The notes under the pieces were generated by a model. It made no database searches, was not told the origin of the DNA, and saw nothing but the letters and a program-made list of their open reading frames with translations. The position numbers and the translations under genes were made by a program. From Epinephelus fuscoguttatus (taxonomy: Eukaryota; Chordata; Actinopteri; Perciformes; Serranidae): 64,000 bases of DNA. Where the stretch lies: contig NC_064771.1 in NCBI RefSeq assembly GCF_011397635.1, positions 15,377,379 through 15,441,378 on the forward strand, read 5' to 3'. Shown here in pieces: positions 1 to 11,824 of the stretch (positions are counted from its first letter, which is position 1; each line of letters starts with the position of its first letter).

Positions 1-1059
1 TCATATTGTAAAGTTTGGTGTTTTTATTGTGTTATAATATTTTGATTAAAGGTACTTTTTGAACACAAAAAAACTGAAGAGGAGGCTCTCTGAATTACTG
101 GAGTTAGATATAGATTGAACTGATTGAACTGATTACACAGTTTATTTACATTTATTTATATTTAGGTGTTTATTTGTATTAGCTTTTGGGGTATTTTTTG
201 TTTTCTTTCTTCCCAATTGTTCTTCTTTCTCCTTGTTAAAGTTTGCTGCTTGATGTCATTCTTGTGTGTTTAACAATGATAATGCCTTTTTGCTATTTAA
301 AGATGCTAATGAAGTTTCTTTTGTTAGGTCAAGTTCAGCAACAACAAACATCAAAGGCTACGGATGCCTCCGTCCTGTTCAACTTGTTGCTCAACACCAG
401 TCAGGTTTTGTCAGTTCTGTCAAAACTGAATCACTCTGCGCTGAAATGTTTTGAACTGCTCCTTTTCTCATCAGATAGATACAGTCAGTTGAGGCAAACA
501 TGCTCCTGAAACCTGCTGGCTCACCTGTGGGGTAGTAAATGTGATTCTTTAATCCTATTCCCCCTCTTTAATCCTTCTGTCTATAGCAGCTTGCCTTCTG
601 AATGAAGTGGTTCTGTACATACGTACCAGGCTGCTGTTTAATGTAGGCCTGCAAACTCTGTCAGAGCTGTAACCAAAGATGGTAAGGAGGAAAAGGCAGC
701 AGTAGCTGAAGTCCAGCCCCTATTTGTACAAGGCTGGGCCATAATCATTGATAAATGCAAAGCCACATTGGGGGAGATAAATTTGATCTAAAACCCATTT
801 AAATGACCTTTTGGCCCTGATTTTGGGTAAAGCATCACAGAATGGTGCACAGTTTTATTTACAAATTGTTTATATCAGCCCTTTTGCCTTAGAGTCTTCA
901 CGGTAAGACTTTTTGTCCCTTTTTTGACTTCACTGTTACTTAAACATAGCACAGTCTTATTCTAATATTTGCTTTTCTTTGTAAGAATGGACAAAAGAAT
1001 GATAGACAACCATTAACTCAGTCCCATATTTTGAAATTTTGCTAGAGTTATAAGATTAT
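1..1059. other. Gene-free stretch at the left edge
   Basis: AT-rich sequence without conserved protein motifs or splice-bounded exons that I can recognise. If slc16a6 lies to the left, this is probably its first intron. Confidence 0.4.
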
Positions 1060-1934
1060 ACTGGGCATACCGGGCACAGGTCCAGGGACCTAAAGTATCA
1101 AGGTCCCCCCCGGCCTTCACTTGTAAAATGTTAAATGTCAAATTAACATGTATCAACCAGGAAGAGACTTAAAATGATCACAAAGAGACACAAAAAGACC
1201 ACAAGGAGATGCAAAGGAACTCCAAAGAGACACAAATCAACTACAAAAACAGGCAAAAAACCCACAAAGAGACACAAAACAACCACAAGGAGACACAAAA
1301 TGACTACAAAACCAAACAAAACAGGCACTAAACTACCTTAGAGAGACACAAAATTATGTCAAAGACACCCAAACAACTACAAATAGACACTTAAAGAAAC
1401 AGAAGGAGGAGCCCTTCTGTGTGGAGTTTGCATGTTCTCCCCGTGTCAGCCTGGGTTCTCTCCAGGTACTCCGGCTTCCTCCCACAGTCCAAAGACATGC
1501 AGATTGGGGACTAGGTTAATTGATAACTCTAAATTGTCCATAGGTGTGAATGTGAGCGTGAATGGTTGTCTGTCTCTATGTGTCAGCCCTGCGATAGTCT
1601 GGCAACCTGTCCAGGGTGTACCCCACCTCTCGCCCGATGTCAGCTGGGATAGGCTCCAGCACCCCCGCGACCCTCAAGAGCATGAAGCGGTTAGAAGAAG
1701 AAACAGAAGGAGATGCAAAATGACAAAAAAAGACATCAGATTGCCTCACACAGACACCAAACAACGAAAAGAACACATAAAATGACTACAAAGAGACACA
1801 ATACCACTATAAGACGCATAATGACTACAAAGACAAGCAAAAACACCACATAGTCTGTGTTTCTTGCTCCAGTGTAGGAGAGGTGGCGGGGCTCTTTGCA
1901 TATCTTTCATATGCCCAGGGGCCCATTGTCTCAT
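1060..1934 (+). mobile_element. Minisatellite-bearing MITE, copy A (interrupted by a retroelement)
   Basis: One of three copies in the window of the same element (others at 27132-27748 and 29985-30340). The left end has CTGGCCTTCAC-like sequence just inside a GC-rich tip, the right end has TTGCAT..CT..GCCCAGGGGCCCATTGTCTCA. The body is a degenerate tandem array of about 21 bp built on GAGACACAAAATGACTACAAA. The tips form an imperfect inverted repeat around TTGGGCCCC. No transposase is present. A 289-bp retroelement sits inside. Confidence 0.65.
1409..1697 (+). mobile_element. 3' fragment of a fish RTE-like/LINE retroelement inserted in copy A, with 15-bp TSD
   Basis: It contains the widespread fish 3' module running from GCATGTTCTCCCCGTGTCAG through GGGATAGGCTCCAGC to AGCGGTTAG. 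It is flanked by a perfect 15-bp direct repeat AAGAAACAGAAGGAG (1394-1408 and 1698-1712), the mark of target-primed insertion into the minisatellite. A second copy lies at about 34494-34755. The family name is uncertain. Confidence 0.65.
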
Positions 1935-2023
1935 GAAACGCCCATGTTTACAGCTTTGACATGATATAGGATAGATCCCCAACCCCAGGCAACTTAAAAA
2001 CACATTGTTGTGACCTGGTTTGC

Positions 2024-2086
2024 ACTCTTTCCATTGTGACAGTTCAGGGAAATGTCACAATGGAAAGAGTGACAGTTCAGGGAAAT
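2024..2086. repeat. Perfect 18-bp hairpin overlapping an 18-bp direct repeat
   Basis: ACTCTTTCCATTGTGACA (2024-2041) is followed after 11 nt by its exact reverse complement (2053-2070). GTGACAGTTCAGGGAAAT occurs twice in direct orientation, about 2036-2053 and 2069-2086. The overlap of inverted and direct copies looks like a template-switch event, not a transposon. Confidence 0.8.
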
Positions 2087-2689
2087 CAATAAGCAATTGT
2101 AACATGTATTCAAGTTTGGATGTGTTTAGGGTTTGAAGTCTCAACCTGGAACCTGCTAAGGAAATACGAACAACAAACTCCATTCAGTTTTAATCAACAA
2201 ACATATTTACTGCCTCTGTAATAGGATTATTTCATTAGTCACAACAGTTGACTTTCCTTGTAAAAACCCTCTACTCACAAGTTATTCAAGTGTAAACAAA
2301 AACAAAGCATCAACAAAGAGGAACAGAGTCACAAGCTGGAACTAGGCAACAGGGATATTATGGACATTAGTGTGGATAAATACAGTACTTGTGTATCCAA
2401 AACCAAAAACTTTTAAAAGTAGTTCCACTAATAAGTATTTAGCCTATTCAAGTATTACTGAATTCTATTATCCATAAGGTACATGGCAGAAAAACACCCC
2501 CCCCCCCTCCCCCCTTTGGTTTTGTTTTGTTGGTTGCTGTTTAGTTGGATACACAACCCAGATACACGTCGTTATTTTCTAATGATTATTACATTATTTA
2601 TCACGCGCAAGTCACGTTTCATTTGATTGTGTTGCAATTTCTTTTTTCTTTTTTCTTTTTTCTTTTTTTTTGGCGGGGGTGGGGGGTAA

Positions 2690-3065
2690 ATTCGTCGCAG
2701 TCATAAACTCAGCGCTCGTGCGGCTGACGCAATGAACCGGCTGCGGCTCGTGGTCCGTGTGGACAATGTAACTCAAGTTGCCGCTCACACACTGTGTAAG
2801 TACTTTTAATTCGTCCGTTTGCGCCATACGTTTACTTTAAGACGCGCTGAATCTATATCTTGCTACTTACAGTTACTATACTTAAACAAAATAACGAAAA
2901 ACGTATATTTAAGTCGTCGCTCTCACCTGCTTTGAGCTACTTTCAGACGGAGGTTCGGGAATCCCGTCTTCGCTCGACTTAATCCTGCCCCGGTCGTGTC
3001 GCGCGCTGCCTCACTGTACTACACACACTCTCACGTGCACATGTCCGCAAACACTCACACGTGGA
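2690..3065. promoter_or_regulatory. CpG-rich candidate bidirectional promoter: arsg first exon (+) and a minus-strand gene, probably slc16a6
   Basis: This block is much richer in C, G and CpG than the AT-rich flanks. It holds a consensus plus-strand donor (GTAAGT, 2796-2801), which could end the non-coding first exon of arsg, and a strong minus-strand donor (CAG|GTGAGA, intron starting at 2926), which could end the first exon of a gene transcribed leftward. Two CACGTG E-boxes lie at 3032-3037 and 3058-3063; TFEB/MITF factors bind such cores at lysosomal genes. In mammals SLC16A6 starts inside ARSG intron 1 on the opposite strand, which matches. No slc16a6 coding exon lies in the window, so that name is inference. 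Confidence 0.5.
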
Positions 3066-3076
3066 GGCTTGCACAG

Positions 3077-3077
<1 letters not shown>

Positions 3078-3116
<39 letters not shown>
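3078..3116. repeat. (CA)n microsatellite
   Basis: About 19 uninterrupted CA units at the downstream edge of the candidate arsg promoter. Confidence 0.95.
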
Positions 3117-3119
<3 letters not shown>

Positions 3120-3550
3120 TACAAACATGTTCCGTCTGATACAGGCTTGCATTCATGAACACCCCCTCCCCGACAGGCGAGGCGAGGCGAGGGGGGTAAG
3201 AAGGGTTAAAGAGATCTGGTTACAGCCAGTTCTCGTCTGCAGAGGCCCCCCTCAAACTGGGGAGCAGAGTTGTTTGGGAGTCACTCAACAAATTCCCCTC
3301 ACTTGGATATACCCACCCTGTCTGACAGGGGAAATTAGAATACGTTAATTACTCCTCATCCTTAACCACAAATGCTGATATTTTCTATATATAAACACTT
3401 AATACTTAATAAAAAATGGTGATGAATCTGTTTAACCCTTTTAAACCTGAGCAAATTGGCTTGATTTCTTTTAAAATCATGGGAAGGCATGAGCAACGAA
3501 AGAAGAAATGACTCAAATAAGTAAAAATAAGTAAAGTGGAATAAGTAAAA

Positions 3551-3559
<9 letters not shown>

Positions 3560-3594
<35 letters not shown>
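3560..3594. repeat. (GA)n microsatellite
   Basis: About 17 GA units after a poly-A run. Confidence 0.95.
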
Positions 3595-3596
<2 letters not shown>

Positions 3597-3695
3597 AAAT
3601 TAAAAACAAGAAAATGAGTTTTTAAAAAAAAAAAAAAAAAAAAAAGATAAAATTACCTGGAAAGAGTGCTTAAAGATATAATAATTCTGCAAAAT

Positions 3696-3696
<1 letters not shown>

Positions 3697-3727
<31 letters not shown>
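3697..3727. repeat. (TAA)n microsatellite
   Basis: About 10 TAA units in an AT-rich stretch. Confidence 0.9.
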
Positions 3728-3729
<2 letters not shown>

Positions 3730-3998
3730 TCATTATAAATATTGTTTCCCTGAGCTTTTTTCATTTTTCCCTGTTTTTTTTATTTTTATTTTTAAATAAT
3801 TTTCTAAATATTTTTATTTATTTATTTTTTTTTTGCAATTTTGTGGCACATTTCTTACCAAATTGCGCATTGCCGTTTTCCCATATTGTTGAAAGAAATT
3901 GCACCAATCTGCTCATTGTTCAAAGGATTCAATACTTGTGAAAGAGGTCTGAAAGCAACACAAGGAAAGTGATGTCACTCCAGGTTTCAAAGGGTTAA

Positions 3999-5160
3999 AG
4001 GGACAGTTCACCCCCAAATCAAAAATATATATTGTTCATCTTAGCTGTAGTGCTATTTATCAATCCAGATTGTTTTGGTGAAAGTTGCAGAGTGTTGGCG
4101 TTATCGGCTGTAGAGATGCCTGCCTTCTCTCGATTATAATGGAAATAGATGGCACTCCGCTTGTGGTGCCTAAATAAATAAATAAATACATTTGGAAAAA
4201 CTCAACAGCAAGGTAAGGTAAGGTAAAACTTTAATGTCCCCAGGGAGCAATTTGGGATACAGACAGTAGTCATAAGTAAAACAAAACAGACAGTACAATA
4301 CATAACACACAGGATCCAGAATCACACACTGTCAGGGGTAAATCATGGACAAATTAGTGGTCACCACTGGTAAAGATACGTGATAGCAGATGGAACAAAG
4401 GATGATCTGTAACAACTAGTGCTACATTTAGGGGGACAAAACCTCCAACCTGATGGAAGCATCCAAAACTCAAGATGGAGGGGATGTTGAGAGTCTGAGA
4501 TTACAGCCTCTCTTCGTACAGATAGGTTATTAAAAGTAACACCAGTGATCTTACAGCACAACTTGACCACTTTCTGTCTCTTTCCAGAAATCATGACCCG
4601 GTTACTCAAGATAATCCACAGACATTGTTGTGTTTAATGTAGGAACTATTTTCTTTGTACACAGCTATACCCATCAACTGTATCACCGTGCAGAAGGAGG
4701 CATGCATCTACTCCGACCTCACCTAGCACCACTGAGCTAGCCAACGTTACAGCTCAGCGGAGGAGGATGCCATTAATGCTTACACGTCGAGCTGTCACGA
4801 GCATGAACCTGTCGTCCATGAATAGATGCATGCCTCCTTTTGTGCAGTGACACAGTTATCAGGTGTAGATCAGTAGAAAGAAAAAAATTCCTACTTAAAT
4901 CTGCTCACAAGAAGATCTCTGGATTATCTTGAGTAACTGGGTCATGATTTCTGGACATTGCTGTTGAGTTTTTAAAATGTTTTTGGCACTCTGAGCACCA
5001 CAAGCTGAGTGCCGTGTATTTCAGTTATATTAGAGGCAGGGCATACATCTCCTCAGTCGATATCTCCAGCACTTTGCAACTTATACCACAAAAATCTAGA
5101 CTGATAAAAAGCACAACAGGTATGAGGAAAACATGTATTTGTGGTCAACTGTTTCCTTGC
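3999..5160. mobile_element. TTAA-flanked foldback MITE (AGGGACAGTTCACC family), copy 1, with nested insertion
   Basis: It starts at TTAA|AGGGACAGTTCACC (TTAA at 3995-3998) and ends in a decayed complement near 5160. The two arms are inverted copies: both carry the ATCTAGACTGAT/ATCCAGATTG segment, a GGCACT..GCTTGTGG segment, and ATCATGACCC..TTACTCAAGATAATCC. The left arm is interrupted by about 375 bp of LINE-like sequence. It lies 5' of arsg coding exon 1. Confidence 0.65.
4203..4578 (+). mobile_element. Non-LTR retroelement 3' fragment inside foldback copy 1
   Basis: The right arm of the host element shows the uninterrupted target (CAACAGCAATGTCTCTTTCC in complement). In the left arm this is split by AGGTAAGGTAAGGTAAAACTT...CACTTTCTGTC. 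The inserted stretch resembles fish LINE 3' tails (TTTAATGTCCCCAGGGAGCAATTTG). The family was not identified. Confidence 0.5.
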
Positions 5161-5534
5161 ACTTAGGCTGGAACCACTTGATCAGGCATTCCTTCCTTAG
5201 TTGTCTTTGTGTCAAAGAATTTGACCTGCTTTATTAATGACAGGCTGATACACAAGTTGAGCTTGATATTCTTGTATGTTTTAAAGAGGATAGGCACATT
5301 AGATAGACACAAACAACTCTGGGCTTACTGTAAGTCATTATCAGAGACACTTAATATCCTCTCATTTTATCAGCATCACAGTGTTTATATGCCCGCAAGG
5401 TTATAGGAAGAAATAGGAAAATGGCTGTATTTCTCTTAATGCCTGAATCCAGACAGGTTTCTTGTTTACATGGTGTGCATGCCACCCAAGGTTTAAATGA
5501 AACTAACGTAACCCATTGCAGATTTTGACCCAAA

Positions 5535-8500
5535 ATGGCGGAGGGCTTCACCCTGTTTCTTCTGTCTGGAATGCTGATGTGTGGGCTGCTGCTTTACACG
5601 GTGTCCCGACATGGAGCTGATGTCGATAAGACCAGTAAGAAGCCCAATTTCATCATCATACTGGCAGATGACATAGGCTGGGGTGACCTGGATGTCAACC
5701 AACCTGAAGGGAAGGCAAACAATACGCCTCACCTCAACCTGATGGCCGAGCAAGGCCAGAGGTAGATAGTTTATGATTTTATACTTGATCTGTCTGTGTC
5801 TGTAGCACCAAAGGCCATGTCATGTCATTCAAGTTGAAATAAAATCCCATTACCTCACCTTTTTGATACTGAAGTCTCCAGGGCTTGCACTGCACAGGAA
5901 AGGTTATCTATGGTCGCCTGAGTATCTCACAATCATTCGGATGTCCCTACTGCTTCCAGATTGACAGACTTCCATTCTCCCGCCTCAACCTGCTCCCCAT
6001 CCCGTGCTGCCATACTGACAGGCCGCTATGGCCTGAGGAACGGGGTGACACATAACTTTGCTGTGGGCTCTGTGGCCGGTCTGCCTCTGTCTGAAGTCAC
6101 TTTGCCCCAGCTCCTACAAGAGGCGGGATATTACACCGCCATGATCGGGAAATGGCATCTTGGCCACAATGGACCATACAGCCCAACTAACAGAGGTAAG
6201 CATGAGCTTGATATTTATACTCCCAAAACCACCAGGGACCCAACAAAACACAACAGGCAGGAATTTTCAGAAAGGTCTGAAAATTCAGGTTGGACTCATC
6301 CCTCATCTTTTCCAGCTATAGCGTAAAGTTTGCTCCCAAAAAAACCCCCAGATTTCATCTAAATTTAGAAACAATAGAGATTGATTTAGGGTTTTGCTTA
6401 CAGGAATAGACAAATCGAAATGTAAAGGAGCTGTTTATGACATTCAGAGCATTAATATAGCAGCAGATTATTTGCTATGTAAAGATATAGTGGAGTAATG
6501 ACATCCTTAGCTAAAAATAAAGTTATACTCCCTCTGGGTGTGTTGTAATCCGAGCCTCTGTGTGTATCCCACTGGTAAACCAATTGCGCCACTTTGCACT
6601 GTGTTCATACAACGTTGACCAGTGATAATGCTGTCCTGATCCACAGCACTGGACAGCACTGTACCACCTCCATGTTGAGAGCTGTGTGCAGACAATCCCA
6701 TCTCGTACTCTGAAGCATAGATATACTCTGAATGTCGTATACAGCTCCTCCAAGAGCAAAAAATACATATTCCCATTTACTGTTCGCAATATTTTACCTC
6801 TGTCACCTCTTACGAGTCATTTGATAAATGTAAAGTACAAAAAACATACAGGTAAGATTAAATAAAGTTACCTGAAACCTCAGTAAACCAAATGCGGAAA
6901 GTCGCCCGCCACATCCGCAAGCTACATTAGGGTAGGTCAAAGAAGAGTAAGATGAAAAAATAAGGAAAGACGTATAAAGGTATGACAAAGACAAAATAAA
7001 ACAACACTCTAAGGTTACAATTGAGCCTTGAGGATCTGCAAATTGGCAGCATGGTTAGTATCAGTAACAGAAGAAGAGCTGAGACCCAAATACAGTGTAA
7101 CGCACAAGTATTTGTTTAACAGTTGAAGGATTTCAAACATTACACAAATGCAAAAGTATCTTTATACGCTACATAAAACAATGAGATATGAGCAAACACA
7201 CTGTTCCTGTTGCACCACACTGTATCTTTCCAGTTCAGTGTTATGGTGTCAGGCAGTGTTTCCATACCATTCCAGCCACATCAAGTGTGAGAGCGAATCC
7301 TCACTGCAGGGAACGGACCACTCAGGACACAACTTTACGCAGCTGTGTCTTATGAGATGACACACTTGCTGTTGACTATTGGCCCACCACAGACTGAACA
7401 ACAGCCCCCACACTCCTCCTCTCAGTCTTTACAGGGGTGGAAGTCCCAGCTCCTCCACCTCACCTCAAATGCCCTTGGCCTGTGTGTCACATTATATTTG
7501 GCGCAAGGCTGAATCCCAATATACCCCTTGCCCTTACCCCTCAGTTTTGCATTGTCACGTCTAAGGGTAGGGTTTACGAATCCTTGTTGGGAGAAAAGGT
7601 TAGGGCAAAGTGTTAGGGCTACATGGCCCTCCAAAGGTAAGTTTTTCAATGGCACAGAGTGTTCTGAGAAATCAACTCAATTGCACTGAATCGGCACTAT
7701 CTTGGCAATTGTTGGTTATTATTATAAATTTATGTGATGATACCATAAAAGCTATAGTCGTGTCTCTTTACGTAAACGCCTTCTACGATAACTGGTGACA
7801 TTTCAGAGTCTTGGAGGGAAGATTTCAACTACTAACCCTTTTAACATTTTTCTGAGGGGCAAAGGGGCACTCAAAAATGAAGGGTTGGGGTAAAAATAAG
7901 AAATGAGATTGGGCCAAAGCCATTGGAACACCCATTGTCAATATCTCCTCCAATATGCAATGTGTAAATGAGTGTTTGTAGATGAGTGTATACATTTATA
8001 GTCCAGTCCAAATATAATCCAGCAGTGTGGGTTGGGTAGATGCTCTTAAGGTAACAACAAGTAATCACGGCTGTATTTCTGAATATCTGCACCATGTGTA
8101 TTGTCTCTTGAGCAGGTTTTGACTACTACCTAGGTATTCCTTACAGTAATGACATGGGCTGTACTGACAGACCTGGATATGATTTGCCAAGGTGCCTTCC
8201 CTGTGACGCCTCTGGACCTCAGGTGATCAGGTATGGCTCTGTGCTCCTACTTACTGTAAAAGCATGCCACATGCCACTCTTGACGTGTTTTTTCTTTAAG
8301 ATCAGGCCACACCCTGCCTCCCTACACCTAATTAACTTATTCCAAAACCTGTAACCACTTGACGGCCTCAGTAAAACAAATGTAAACACATACACATACC
8401 ATTTATCATGTTATTGTGCTTTCTTGTTCACATGGTCCAGATTGAAGAGGAGTGCACATGGAGGCTGTTATTCCAAAGTGGGCCTTCCTCTGATCGAAAA

Positions 8501-8729
8501 CAGCAGTATTGTGGAGCAGCCGCTTGACCTGTGGACACTAACAGAGCAATACAAATCTTCTGCAACCAGGATTATACGCAATGCGAGGTACAATACAGCT
8601 GCAATCCAACACAATACACAATGGAACAAACCATTTAGACAACACATTTGAATCTGACATAACCGGTTGTATTACAAATCCTCCTCTCCTTCTCATCTTT
8701 CTTATACTGCCGTGTGGGAAATAACATGG

Positions 8730-8760
<31 letters not shown>

Positions 8761-11700
8761 TGTGTGTGTGTTTGCATTCATAAAATGGCCAGAAGTTAGA
8801 GGGTTGAGATCTAATGTCAGACCAACAAAGTACAGTGTCATTGTGCCTACATACATATGCAAATAATGATATTGTAAATCATAAGTCTGCACTGATTAAA
8901 AACAGCATGCTAGATGCAATCACCTGTTCCCTGTAATAGATGTTCACAGCCTGCTGCAGAGCAAATACACCTTGAATGAACCTCGAGCTAGGGCGGCTAC
9001 TGAAACTAATAATGCAGACATTGTGTTTTAGCCAAACAGGGCCTCCCACCAGCAATAGTAAGCTTCTACTTCTGTGTCAGAGTGTCAGCCACTGACTCAG
9101 CAGCCGGTGAAACCTAGTCTGTCAGGTGTGTCTGCATCACTGTACAGACAGTGTGAGAGTCTACTGAGGAAGTGAAACATGTTAGACAATAAAGAAACGA
9201 AACAGCCAGTGAATATCTCAAAGTCCAGTGCACTGTCACTTGAGACAGTGGTGACCTAGTCATGGTGTGACCAAGACAACTTTATACTGGAGGCTATAAT
9301 AATGATGCACAGAAAAGTCAAGGTCAGGATCACCCAAGATCAAGTCTAAGGAGTTCACATAGGTGTGGATGTCAAGGAGGACGCAAGGGGACACGTTCTC
9401 CCTCAATATTTAGAACATGTGCATTTGTCCCCCTCATGTTGGGGTAACATAAGGAGGGAAGCACAGCTAAATCAGCAGCTAACATTAGTAACTACCTGTA
9501 GTTCACTGCCTTCTAAAGCCATATACATGACCATGACAGGATGGGGTATGAGGAATTGCTGCAGTCCACAAAGCAGAGCACCAGTCTGTCCTCCATGTTT
9601 ATGTAAATGAAGGAATACAGTGGGGTCCAGAAGTATGACACCACGTGGAGAATATCTAATATTTTCGTGTAATCCTTTAAGTAATAGGAAAGTTTGAGGA
9701 CTCAGAAACACATAAAATGAAGAAGAAATACGATCTTTCAACATTTCTAGTTTAGCCTTTAAATTCAAGCAAATTTCTGGCATTGGCCAACTTAACTCGT
9801 TTGTACAAAAGGTCATATTTCCTTGAGTTGTATCCCTACCAGTGAGACTGGATTTGACTTGATCTGCTCATCTGAGACTCATTTAAGTAACTCATCTTGT
9901 AGCCAGTGTTCACATTATAAATATGGCTGTGTCTCAAGTTTCCTGCAGATTATTGCTCACTAAGTAACTTTGTGATAGTGGGAAACATGGCATCAGAACT
10001 AAGTGAAAGTGTCAGAAATTGTTATCATAAGTTGTTGTTGTCATAAGCAAAGAGGGGCTTATCAAATAATGGCTAGACCAAAGGTTTCTAATGGGGCAGA
10101 GCACTGAACTCTAAAACACAGTGTGTCCCTGGGCAAGATACTACTAATAATAATAATAATTATACATTTTATTTATAGAGTGCTTTTCATGCTACTCAAA
10201 GACACTTTACACAAGTTAGAAATTATCATAAAACAGAATACGGTAAAATACACAGAACACCATTCACACATTAAATGGTGTTTTAATGTTTTTAAAAGAT
10301 GAGTTTTGATGAGTGATTTGAACTAGGAGGGGTCAGTGCAGTCTCAAATGGGGCAGCTATGGAGAGGGCTCTGTCACCCCAGGTCAAGGTCAAGGTCAAG
10401 GTCACATTTATTTCTATAGCACATTTAAAAAGACAGAAGTCACCAAAGTGCTTTACAAGAACACTATGAAAATTACAATACCACATAAATAGAATGATAA
10501 ATACCAAAATATAAAAACAGATACAAAATACAAAAAAAAAAAAAACAGAAACAAATATAAAAACAGACAGACAGTTAGAAACAACATCAGTTACACATAA
10601 AAAAAAACCTGAGACAGAGCATACGTATATTACACAAAGTCAAGTCTGGCTCACAACGGGTTCAAAAGCTAACGAGAAAAGGTAAGTTTTTAACGATGAT
10701 TTAAATCTTCCCAGGGATTCTGCATGTCTAACATGCAATGGCAAGCTATTCCAGAGCTCCAGTAATTGGTCCTGAGTGGTGGAGTCAGGAGGTTGGCACC
10801 ATAGGAGCGGAGACTGCGGGAAGGAGTGTGGTGGTGGAGCAGGTCAGTGAGGTAGGAGGGGGCCTGGTTATAGAGGACTTCATGCATTGTTGGATAGGGA
10901 ACCAGTGGAGGTTCTGAAGGACAGGGTTGATGTGCTCGCGGGAATGGGCAAGCAGACAGGCAGCAGAGTTCTGGATGTACTGAGGACTTTGGATGGTGTT
11001 TACTGAATCCCAAATTGCTCCACATGACTGTTCTCTCAGTGTGTGAGTGTGTGTGAATGGTTAACAGAGTAGCAGGTGGCACCTTGTACGGTGGACTCGG
11101 CCATCAGTGTATGAATGCATGTGTGAATGGGTGAATGTGACATGTAGTGTTAAAGCACTTTAAGTGGGTGGAAGACTAGAAAGGCACCATACAAATGCAG
11201 ATCCATTCCATTTACTATGAGGACCAAAGACTTTCCTCTACAGCCACCTGACCTTAACCCCACTGAACATTTTTTTGGGGCACTTGTAGACGAGAAAGCC
11301 AGGCATTTTGTGACATCACAACGAGCTCTGGAACATTATCAAATCACGCTGCAGTAACATGGGTCATCAGGTTTTTAAGAAACGTGGAGCCATTAAAGCA
11401 AAAGGGGAACATACCAAACACCAAGATATTCTGAAATTCATGTAGGCCTACATTTTTTAAAGATCCAACTTTTCAATGAAATTGCTAAACTGATATTATC
11501 ATGTTTAACGGGGAAAAAATAGTGTTATATTCGAAAACATTTGCAAAATAAAAGTATCTTGGCTCGTGGTTTCGTTTTTTGGAAAATAGTGGAGTTGTAT
11601 TTATATATGTTGATACCAAAAAGATGACATAATACCAGCTGGATCCAGTAAAGCGTGAAGCTTGGGGAAACGAGTTCCCTGCTACCCTAGATCAGCTTAT

Positions 11701-11774
11701 CTGAATAATCTGCCAATAGAGTTTAACACAGTATAACACAAACGCCCTTATTATGTACTGCCCTTGTGAGACTT

Positions 11775-11824
<50 letters not shown>

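Noticed and set aside
1060-1934. CRISPR-like array, from the regularly repeated units
   Set aside because: The units are degenerate tandem repeats without unique spacers, in a vertebrate genome; it is a minisatellite within a transposon.
2612-2827. 71-aa minus-strand open frame in the CpG-rich block
   Set aside because: The C-terminal half is Lys/Glu low complexity from a poly-pyrimidine tract, it has no family resemblance, and long frames are expected in CpG-rich DNA.
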